Origin: an uncultured Burkholderiales bacterium
GTDB taxonomy: Bacteria > Pseudomonadota > Gammaproteobacteria > Burkholderiales > Burkholderiaceae_D
Assembly (NCBI GenBank): GCA_903904635.1
Contig: CAIVDH010000401.1
Coordinates: 1 to 5,962, forward strand
Length of the DNA stretch: 5,962 nt
Direction: 5' to 3'
The position numbers and the translations under genes are program-made. The notes beneath the pieces are model-generated. The model did not search any database and was not told the origin of the DNA. It was given only the letters and a program-made list of their open reading frames with translations. Numbering within the stretch: position 1 is the stretch's first letter; the number at the start of each line of letters is the position of its first letter. Positions 1-5,962 of this stretch are shown piece by piece.

Positions 1-369
1 AAACCGTTTGCAGCGCCTGAGCTGGTGGCACGCTTAAAGGCGCTGGTCAGGCGCAGTAATCCCAGACCGATTGAGATGCAAATCGGTGGCTTGCAGCTTG
101 ATGCATTTTCGCGCCGTGCCAGTATTGACGGGCAAACGATAGAGTTGTCGGCGCGTGAATGGGCTGTACTTGAATATTTAATACAGCAGGCTTCCCGCGT
201 AGTGAGCAAACAGCAAATCATTGATGCGATTTTGCCATGGGGAGAAGAAGTGACTTTAAATGCTGTTGAAGTTTATGTTTCACGCATACGAGCCAAGATC
301 GCTTCGGCCGGTATTTCCATTAAAACGATACGTGGCTTTGGCTACATGCTGGAGCAGACTGCGCAATGA
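1..369 (+). CDS. OmpR/PhoB-family response regulator, C-terminal part (5' end outside window)
   Basis: The reading frame is open from the first base, so this is the last 122 residues of a longer protein (about 220-230 aa is usual). It begins with K-P-F, matching the conserved lysine-proline near the end of the receiver domain, then the linker helix (ELVARLKALVRR). The phospho-acceptor aspartate is off the left edge. The rest is a winged-helix DNA-binding domain: LSAREWAVLEYL, then VVSKQQI, then NAVEVYVSRIRAKI as the recognition helix region, and the closing wing hairpin IKTIRGFGYML. The family binds promoter DNA as a dimer after phosphorylation by its partner kinase. The partner is surely the next gene, which overlaps by four bases (ATGA). 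The wording resembles TctD/QseB-like regulators of Burkholderiales, but the target genes cannot be read here. A GTG at 25 is internal, not the start. Confidence 0.95.
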   Translation, partial: KPFAAPELVARLKALVRRSNPRPIEMQIGGLQLDAFSRRASIDGQTIELSAREWAVLEYLIQQASRVVSKQQIIDAILPWGEEVTLNAVEVYVSRIRAKIASAGISIKTIRGFGYMLEQTAQ

Positions 370-1751
370 GCTTGCGTATCAAACTGCTCAAGTGGCTGGT
401 GGTTCCACTTTTGGCGGTGAATCTGGCTGGTGCGACGGCTGCTTACTGGCTGGCATGGATACCTGCGCAGGGTGCGCTGGATCAGAGCTTGGCCGATGCT
501 GCATGGGCGCTGGTGCCTCATGTGCAGGAGACTGATAGCGCCATAGAATTGCGCCTGTCTCAGCAGGCCGAGCAGGTTTTGCGGGTGGATCACTTCGATG
601 AAATTTTTTTCGTGGTGCGCGATCTTAATGGCCGTACGATAGCTGGCGATAAAGATTTCCCTGCCCTGCAGATTCCCGAACGTCCGAATTCTTCTTTGGC
701 CTATGGCAGCAAGATGCGCGGCGAAGATGTACGGGTGATTGCACTTAAGACCATCGTTGGTCATGAAACAATACTAATCGGTGCGGCAGAAACCCGTATC
801 AAGCGTCAGCAAACCCGCATGCGGATTTTTCTTTCTTTGCTGGGATCAGAACTTTTGCTCGGCATTATGGTGCCCATTGTGGTCTGGCTTGCTCTGAATA
901 AGGGGCTCTCTCCCCTGAGAGCAATGCAACGCAATCTCGAGCAGCGCAAGACCGATGATCTTTCTGAGCTGCCTGTGCAAAACGCACCGGTTGAGATTGT
1001 GCCGTTCATACGCGCAATCAATGATCTACTGGCCCGCGCGCAGGAAAGCGCCCGCGCCAAGCAAGATTTTTTAGCCAATGTGGCGCATCAGCTGCGCACG
1101 CCATTGGCCGGTTTCAAGGCGCAGCTGGAGTGGCTGCAGGCACAGCACAAAGATGATCTGGAGACGGCGCGCTCTGCTGCGTTGATGCTCGCCTCTGCTG
1201 ACCGCATGGCTCGCAAGGCCAATCAGCTACTAGCTTTGGCGCGTTCACAGCCTGGTGATTTTGACAGGCGCCATATGGAAACGATAGCACTTGATCAGCT
1301 GCTGTCTGAATCAGTTCAGCATTTTGTGGAAGAAGCATTAAAGAAAAATATTGATATCGGATTTGATTTGCGACCGACTGTTGTGCAAGGTGACCGATTT
1401 CTTTTACGTGATCTGATTGATAACGTAGTCGATAACGCTATTCGTTATTCGCCAGAAGGTAGTGCCGTGACTGTCAGCTGCATGATGCAAGAGTCGGGTG
1501 GCGTATTGAAAGTGGAGGATGCCGGACCGGGCATTCCTGAAACAGAAAAAGAGCGAGTCTTCAGCCGGTTTTACAGGCTAGACCATAGCCAGTCTGGCAG
1601 CGGCCTGGGTTTATCTATCGTGCGTGATATCGCGCGTGAGCACAATGCCACCATTAGCGTCAGGTCGGGAGCCGATGGTAAAGGAACGAGTTTTCTGGTG
1701 CTATTTCCTCTGCCTGACCAGTTTGGACAGGCCTCACTTAGCTTGTTATAG
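366..1751 (+). CDS. Membrane sensor histidine kinase, TctE/QseC-like
   Basis: This 461-residue kinase should sense a signal in the periplasm and phosphorylate the regulator encoded just upstream. Residues about 8-28 form the first membrane segment, 29-153 a periplasmic domain compatible with the 2CSK_N type, and about 154-177 the second membrane segment. A HAMP-like linker follows (about 178-230). The dimerisation/phosphoacceptor helix carries FLANVAHQLRTPLAG with the acceptor at His241. The ATPase domain shows the N box (RDLIDNVVDNAIRYS, Asn353 and Asn357), the G1 box (DAGPGI, 385-390), the F box (399-404) and the G2 box (GSGLGL, 411-416). All catalytic boxes are present and the length is normal. 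The ATG overlaps the regulator stop, with a GGAG at 351-354 as a distant ribosome site, so translation is probably coupled. The residue after His241 is Gln instead of the commoner Glu/Asp. The ligand is unknown; TctE homologues often serve tricarboxylate transport, but no transporter is in view. Confidence 0.95.
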   Translation: MSLRIKLLKWLVVPLLAVNLAGATAAYWLAWIPAQGALDQSLADAAWALVPHVQETDSAIELRLSQQAEQVLRVDHFDEIFFVVRDLNGRTIAGDKDFPALQIPERPNSSLAYGSKMRGEDVRVIALKTIVGHETILIGAAETRIKRQQTRMRIFLSLLGSELLLGIMVPIVVWLALNKGLSPLRAMQRNLEQRKTDDLSELPVQNAPVEIVPFIRAINDLLARAQESARAKQDFLANVAHQLRTPLAGFKAQLEWLQAQHKDDLETARSAALMLASADRMARKANQLLALARSQPGDFDRRHMETIALDQLLSESVQHFVEEALKKNIDIGFDLRPTVVQGDRFLLRDLIDNVVDNAIRYSPEGSAVTVSCMMQESGGVLKVEDAGPGIPETEKERVFSRFYRLDHSQSGSGLGLSIVRDIAREHNATISVRSGADGKGTSFLVLFPLPDQFGQASLSLL

Positions 1752-1764
1752 CCTCTTTATAGGT

Positions 1765-1790
1765 CGTAATAGTGTTCTATTGCGGTTTTT
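1765..1790 (+). terminator. Probable Rho-independent terminator after the two-component operon
   Basis: Fourteen bases after the kinase stop, CGTAATAG (1765-1772) pairs with CTATTGCG (1777-1784) around the loop TGTT. All eight positions pair, one as a G-U wobble. A G and five Ts (1786-1790) follow directly. The stem is AT-rich, so termination may be leaky, but position and T-run fit the end of the regulator-kinase transcript. Confidence 0.55.
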
Positions 1791-1794
1791 ATAC

Positions 1795-1816
1795 GCTTGC
1801 TATGAGCTTGCTTATG
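1795..1816 (+). repeat. Imperfect tandem direct repeat, 11-bp period, upstream of queE
   Basis: GCTTGCTATG (1795-1804) is followed by GCTTGCTTATG (1806-1816), differing by one inserted T. The starts lie 11 bp apart, about one helical turn, in the only sizeable non-coding stretch between the kinase and queE (1752-1865). This spacing is typical of direct-repeat operators, including those of OmpR-type regulators, but binding by the neighbouring regulator is only a guess. It may also be chance similarity. Confidence 0.35.
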
Positions 1817-1834
1817 TTGGTTTTGTAAGATAAT
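1808..1834 (+). promoter_or_regulatory. Candidate sigma-70 promoter for queE-queD-tadA-ldcA
   Basis: TTGCTT (1808-1813) could serve as -35 and GATAAT (1829-1834, five of six consensus bases) as -10, with a short 15-bp spacer. Transcription would start near 1841, leaving a leader of about 25 bases before the TTG start. A promoter is expected here because a likely terminator lies just upstream. The leader is too short for a queuosine-precursor riboswitch and I see no preQ1 aptamer pattern. The exact elements are uncertain. Confidence 0.3.
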
Positions 1835-1854
1835 CCGTGTTTTCACGTTTATCG

Positions 1855-1860
1855 CAGGAT
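1855..1860 (+). promoter_or_regulatory. Ribosome binding site that supports the TTG start of queE
   Basis: CAGGAT contains AGGA (1856-1859), six bases before the TTG at 1866. The same AGGA runs into an ATG (1859-1861) that lies in another frame and is too close to use this site itself. No ATG, GTG, CTG or other TTG exists in the queE frame between the upstream in-frame stop (TGA at 1803) and 1866. Confidence 0.6.
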
Positions 1861-1865
1861 GCAGC

Positions 1866-2501
1866 TTGGCTTACAGCGTCAAAGAAATTTTCTACACTTT
1901 ACAAGGCGAGGGCGCGCAATCAGGACGACCTGCTGTGTTTTGCCGTTTCGCCGGCTGCAATCTCTGGTCCGGCAGGGAGGTTGACCGTGCAACGGCTATT
2001 TGCCGATTTTGCGATACGGATTTTGTCGGCACCGATGGCAATCTGGGTGGCAAATTTGAAAGCCCAGCCGCGCTGGCAGAGCGCATCAATGCGCAATGGC
2101 CTGCTGCCAGCGCCAAACATAAATACGTGGTCTTTACCGGCGGCGAGCCTTTATTACAGCTTGATGCTGGCTTGATTGAGGCCATGCACGCGCATGGATT
2201 TGAGATTGCGATCGAAACCAATGGCACGCTGCCCGTGCCCGCAGGCGTGGACTGGATATGTGTGAGCCCGAAAATCGGCGCAGAGCTAGTGGTGAAGACA
2301 GGGCATGAACTCAAGGTTGTGATTCCACAAGATCAGCAAAGCTTACTAGCTTATGCATCGCTGTCGTTTCAGCATTTTTTTCTGCAGCCTATGGATGGAC
2401 CAAGGCTGGCGGAAAACACAAAACTGGCGATTAATACTTGCAAAAAAAATCCGCAATGGCGTTTGTCTTTGCAAACGCACAAACTGCTACAGATACCTTA
2501 A
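1866..2501 (+). CDS. queE: 7-carboxy-7-deazaguanine synthase QueE (radical SAM)
   Basis: QueE is a radical SAM enzyme that contracts the ring of 6-carboxy-tetrahydropterin to 7-carboxy-7-deazaguanine, the second step after GTP cyclohydrolase in making preQ0/queuosine. The 211-residue protein starts with the family signature EIFYTLQGEG and keeps three cluster cysteines spaced C31-X14-C46-X2-C49, the long-insert form known from Burkholderia multivorans QueE. The SAM-binding GGEP motif is at 92-95, ETNGT at 117-121, SPK at 134-136, and the usual C-terminal LSLQTHK follows. TTG at 1866 is the only possible start; it gives the family-typical N-terminus (MAYSVKEIF) and has AGGA six bases before it. 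It probably heads an operon with queD, whose product makes its substrate. A run of eight A at 2442-2449 lies near the 3' end without breaking the frame. Confidence 0.97.
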   Translation: MAYSVKEIFYTLQGEGAQSGRPAVFCRFAGCNLWSGREVDRATAICRFCDTDFVGTDGNLGGKFESPAALAERINAQWPAASAKHKYVVFTGGEPLLQLDAGLIEAMHAHGFEIAIETNGTLPVPAGVDWICVSPKIGAELVVKTGHELKVVIPQDQQSLLAYASLSFQHFFLQPMDGPRLAENTKLAINTCKKNPQWRLSLQTHKLLQIP

Positions 2502-2512
2502 GTGTAGAAATT

Positions 2513-2524
2513 TTTTATATAAAA
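2513..2524. other. AT-only 12-bp palindrome in the queE-queD gap
   Basis: The 36-base gap between queE and queD is strikingly AT-rich and contains the perfect palindrome TTTTATATAAAA, ending 13 bases before the queD ATG. It includes TATAAA, which resembles a -10 element, but I find no acceptable -35 at normal spacing. It may simply keep the queD ribosome site unstructured, which would matter because no good Shine-Dalgarno sequence precedes queD. Confidence 0.3.
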
Positions 2525-2537
2525 GAATCGTAAAACA

Positions 2538-3486
<949 letters not shown>

Positions 3487-3502
3487 AAATAGTTAAGCGA
3501 AT

Positions 3503-4426
3503 ATGGAAAATCAGACTAACTGTTATTGCATAGCGATTGTTGCACCGAGCGGGTACGCAGCCGACCGTGCGGCTTATGATCGCGCGATTATAAATCTGCG
3601 CGCTGCTGGCCACACGGTGCATGACTACACGGCAGAGTCAGATAAAACTTTACGTTTTGCTGCTAGTGATGCGGCGCGCATTTCTCAGTTGCACGCTGCG
3701 GCAAATAATCCGGATGTGGACATCGTGATGGCTTTGCGCGGAGGGTATGGCCTTTCACGCCTGCTGCCGCTGATAGATTTTGATTTATTGGCGCAAAGCG
3801 GAAAATTATTCGTCGGCCACAGTGATTTCACTGCTTTGCATCTGGGTTTGCTGGCTAAAACTGGCGCAGTTAGTTTTGCTGGGCCGATGATTTGCGATGA
3901 CTTTAGTCGCGCAGATAGCAGCGAGTTTACGCATCAGCATTTTTGGCAATGCCTGTCTGCGCCTGCTTGCACGATTACCGCTAAGGTTTTGGGTAATACG
4001 CAGTTTGCCGCTGAAGGGCTGCTGTGGGGCGGTAATCTCAGCATGCTCACGCATCTGATCGGCTCGCCCTGGATGCCGCAGATTGAAGGTGGTATTTTGT
4101 TTATTGAAGATATTAACGAGCATCCTTATCGGGTAGAACGCATGCTGCTGCAACTGCTGCATGCAGGTATTTTGCAAAAGCAGAAGGCCGTGCTGCTGGG
4201 TGATTTTTCTGGTTATCGTCTGAGTGATTATGATAATGGTTATGACTTTGCGCATATGCTGAGTTTCATGCGCTCACAAATGACTGTGCCTTTGGTGCAG
4301 GGTTTGCAGTTTGGACATGTGCGCGACAAACTGACCTTGCCAGTTGGCGCGCAGGCTACGCTGCGCTCTGATGCAGAAGGTTTCTTGCTGGACCTGTCGG
4401 GCTATCCCAGAGCTGGCTTGCGCTGA
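3503..4426 (+). CDS. ldcA: Muramoyltetrapeptide (LD-)carboxypeptidase LdcA, peptidase family S66
   Basis: LdcA removes the terminal D-alanine from the cytoplasmic murein tetrapeptide during peptidoglycan recycling. The 307 residues match the family's usual length (about 304 in E. coli), and there is no signal peptide, as expected for a cytoplasmic enzyme. The N-terminal part has IVAPSGY, the LRGGYG motif (78-83) and GHSDFTALH with nucleophile Ser107. The C-terminal domain has WGGNLS (175-180), the glutamate Glu202 in [15 protein letters not shown], and His272 in [13 protein letters not shown]. This completes the Ser-Glu-His triad at nearly the E. coli positions (106, 200, 270). It starts 16 bases after tadA with only a weak AAGCGA as ribosome site, so it is probably the last gene of the queE operon. 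It has no obvious functional link to the tRNA genes. Confidence 0.95.
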   Translation: MENQTNCYCIAIVAPSGYAADRAAYDRAIINLRAAGHTVHDYTAESDKTLRFAASDAARISQLHAAANNPDVDIVMALRGGYGLSRLLPLIDFDLLAQSGKLFVGHSDFTALHLGLLAKTGAVSFAGPMICDDFSRADSSEFTHQHFWQCLSAPACTITAKVLGNTQFAAEGLLWGGNLSMLTHLIGSPWMPQIEGGILFIEDINEHPYRVERMLLQLLHAGILQKQKAVLLGDFSGYRLSDYDNGYDFAHMLSFMRSQMTVPLVQGLQFGHVRDKLTLPVGAQATLRSDAEGFLLDLSGYPRAGLR

Positions 4427-4435
4427 ATAGTCAAT

Positions 4436-4457
4436 GCTGCAGCTGTTACGCTGCAGC
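4436..4457 (+). terminator. Perfect GC-rich hairpin after ldcA (possible terminator)
   Basis: GCTGCAGC occurs at 4436-4443 and again at 4450-4457. As the octamer is its own reverse complement, the two copies form an 8-bp stem around the loop TGTTAC, ten bases after the ldcA stop. No T-run follows directly; seven Ts lie 25 bases further on (4483-4489). It could help end or stabilise the operon transcript, but it is not a canonical Rho-independent terminator. Confidence 0.35.
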
Positions 4458-4463
4458 GCACAA

Positions 4464-4472
4464 TGGTAAAAT
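4464..4472 (+). promoter_or_regulatory. Candidate extended -10 promoter for the ABC-F gene
   Basis: TGGTAAAAT reads as an extended -10 element: TG, one base, then TAAAAT (five of six consensus bases). The region 17 bp upstream is the loop of the hairpin and is a poor -35, which extended -10 promoters can tolerate. Transcription would start near 4479, giving a leader of about 34 bases. Confidence 0.45.
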
Positions 4473-4499
4473 CACACACTTATTTTTTTACGAATTTCT

Positions 4500-4504
4500 A
4501 AAGG
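4500..4504 (+). promoter_or_regulatory. Ribosome binding site that decides the GTG start of the ABC-F gene
   Basis: AAAGG lies eight bases before GTG at 4513. The GTG gives the family-typical N-terminus ([12 protein letters not shown]). The first in-frame ATG (4537) would remove eight residues of the first beta strand. Confidence 0.65.
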
Positions 4505-4512
4505 CCACCGCA

Positions 4513-5962
4513 GTGCTTTCCACAGCTAACATTACGATGCAGTTTGGGCCTAAGCCCTTGTTTGAAAATATTTCTGTCAAATTTGGTGAGGGCAATCGCT
4601 ATGGCCTGATCGGTGCCAACGGTTGCGGCAAATCTACCTTCATGAAAATACTGGGCGGCGATCTTGAGCCTTCTTCCGGTACAGTGATGTTGGATGCGCA
4701 TGAAAGACTGGGCAAGCTGCGTCAGGATCAGTTTGCGTTTGAAGAAATGCGCGTACTTGATGTGGTGATGATGGGCCACACCGAGATGTGGGCTGCGATG
4801 GCTGAGCGTGATGCAATTTATGCTAATCCGGATGCGACGGACGAAGATTATATGAAGGCGGCTGATCTGGAAGCGAAATTCGCTGAATATGATGGCTACA
4901 CGGCTGAAGCGCGTGCGGGTGAATTACTCTCAGGCGTGGGTATTCCCAATGTGCAGCATGCTGGCTTGATGAGCAGTATTGCGCCGGGCTTTAAGTTGCG
5001 CGTGTTGCTGGCGCAGGCCTTGTTTTCCAATCCGGATATTTTGCTGCTGGATGAGCCGACCAATAACCTCGACATCAACACCATACGCTGGCTGGAAGAT
5101 GTGCTTAATGAGCGCAACTCAACCATGATCATCATTTCCCATGATCGTCACTTTTTGAATCAGGTGTGCACGCATATGGCCGATATGGATTACGGCACGC
5201 TCAAGACGTATCCCGGTAATTATGATGATTACATGCTGGCTTCCACGCAGGCGCGTGCGCAGCAAATGTCAGCCAATGCCAAGGCTAAAGAAAAAGTCGC
5301 TGAGCTGCAGGATTTTGTGCGGCGTTTTTCTGCGAATAAATCTAAAGCACGTCAGGCTACGTCGCGTGCCAAGCAGATCGATAAAATCAAGATCGATGAT
5401 TTCAAACCATCATCACGTCAAAATCCGTTTATACGATTTGAAGGCGAGAAAAAATTACACAGGCTGGCAGTGGAAATACAAAGCATGAGAAAAGCGTATG
5501 ACAAGCCTTTGTTCAAAAATTTTAGTCTCGCAGTTGAAGCCGGTGAGAAGATCGCCATCATTGGTGCCAACGGTGCCGGCAAGACCACTATGTTGCGCTG
5601 TATGGGCGGAGACTTGTGTGGCTTGCAGCCGGATAGCGGTAAAGTGAAATGGGCAGAAAATGCCAATGTCGGATACATGCCGCAAGATCCGACAGAAGAA
5701 TTTGCTAATGATAAAAATCTTACTGACTGGATGGGCTATTTTACGCAGGAAGGTGATGATGATCAGGCAGTGCGTTCAATTCTGGGACGTTTATTATTTT
5801 CTGGCGATGATGTAAAAAAATCAGTGAAAGTACTTTCTGGTGGAGAGAAAGGCCGCATGATTTACGGCAAGCTGATGCTGGGTCGCCATAACGTGATGCT
5901 GATGGATGAGCCAACGAATCACATGGATATGGAGTCGATCGAGTCGCTTAATATAGCGCTGG
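4513..5962 (+). CDS. ybiT: ABC-F family ATPase, YbiT type (3' end outside window)
   Basis: ABC-F proteins have two ATPase domains and no membrane part; they bind the ribosomal E site and act on translation. This copy has 483 codons before the right edge, while YbiT is about 530 aa, so about 47 residues are missing. Domain 1 has Walker A GANGCGKS (34-41), a degenerate signature around [13 protein letters not shown] (157-169), Walker B ILLLDEP with Glu181, and the H-loop His210. The linker (about 240-310), which in the family contacts P-site tRNA, is helical and basic, with [25 protein letters not shown]. Domain 2 has Walker A GANGAGKT (351-358), a proper signature LSGGEKGR (441-448) and Walker B with Glu466; its H-loop lies beyond the edge. 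Near-identical wording to E. coli YbiT ([42 protein letters not shown]) separates it from EttA, Uup and YheS. It probably has its own promoter. Confidence 0.95.
   Translation, partial: MLSTANITMQFGPKPLFENISVKFGEGNRYGLIGANGCGKSTFMKILGGDLEPSSGTVMLDAHERLGKLRQDQFAFEEMRVLDVVMMGHTEMWAAMAERDAIYANPDATDEDYMKAADLEAKFAEYDGYTAEARAGELLSGVGIPNVQHAGLMSSIAPGFKLRVLLAQALFSNPDILLLDEPTNNLDINTIRWLEDVLNERNSTMIIISHDRHFLNQVCTHMADMDYGTLKTYPGNYDDYMLASTQARAQQMSANAKAKEKVAELQDFVRRFSANKSKARQATSRAKQIDKIKIDDFKPSSRQNPFIRFEGEKKLHRLAVEIQSMRKAYDKPLFKNFSLAVEAGEKIAIIGANGAGKTTMLRCMGGDLCGLQPDSGKVKWAENANVGYMPQDPTEEFANDKNLTDWMGYFTQEGDDDQAVRSILGRLLFSGDDVKKSVKVLSGGEKGRMIYGKLMLGRHNVMLMDEPTNHMDMESIESLNIAL

Noticed and set aside
1752..1865. 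A preQ1 riboswitch upstream of queE
   Set aside because: The leader holds a terminator-like hairpin for the preceding operon and a direct repeat, but no preQ1-I pattern (stem-loop followed by a CUAAC...AAAAGG-type A-rich tail) and no larger preQ1-II fold that I can recognise.
1837..2175. A 112-residue + strand ORF overlapping queE
   Set aside because: It is an out-of-frame reading of the first half of queE with no domain pattern; queE in the other frame carries all radical SAM motifs.
2442..2449. Programmed frameshift at the run of eight A in queE
   Set aside because: A AAA AAT fits a slippery heptamer in the zero frame, but the unshifted frame continues into the conserved LSLQTHK ending and there is no stimulatory hairpin or alternative product visible. 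It is more likely an ordinary Lys-Lys-Asn stretch.
5222..5488. An 88-residue + strand ORF within the ABC-F gene
   Set aside because: It is a shadow of the basic linker region of the ABC-F protein, whose own frame is open throughout and matches YbiT.

Overview
The window looks like an ordinary chromosomal segment of a betaproteobacterium, most likely Burkholderiales. This rests on a TctD/TctE-type two-component pair, a QueE of the long-insert type (CX14CX2C) known from Burkholderia, and a queE-queD-tadA-ldcA row followed by a ybiT-type ABC-F gene. By eye the base composition is balanced, not strongly GC-rich, so a moderate-GC lineage such as Oxalobacteraceae is conceivable, but I cannot name a genus. 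All six genes are on the + strand and tightly packed. I see no mobile element, CRISPR array, tRNA or rRNA gene.

Region 1 (1-1751) is a two-component system. It holds the 3' end of an OmpR/PhoB-family response regulator, cut by the left edge, and a complete membrane histidine kinase that overlaps it by four bases. A hairpin followed by a T-run just after the kinase stop probably ends this transcript.

Region 2 (1752-4426) is a probable operon. queE, started at TTG, and queD make two enzymes of the 7-deazaguanine (queuosine) pathway. tadA overlaps queD and makes the tRNA adenosine-34 deaminase. ldcA follows after 16 bases and encodes a cytoplasmic LD-carboxypeptidase of peptidoglycan recycling. 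QueE, QueD and TadA all serve modification of tRNA wobble position 34, in different tRNAs. The remaining queuosine genes (folE, queC, queF, tgt, queA, queG or queH) are not in view.

Region 3 (4427-5962) starts with an intergenic hairpin and a likely extended -10 promoter. Then comes a GTG-started ABC-F ATPase of the YbiT type, a ribosome-associated translation factor family, cut by the right edge about 47 codons before its expected end.

No undescribed system is evident. The points most worth a second look are small: the queE start region (TTG start, an out-of-frame ATG just before it, and a helically phased direct repeat upstream), the HQ instead of HE/HD at the kinase phosphoacceptor site, and the clustering of two unrelated wobble-base modification routes.
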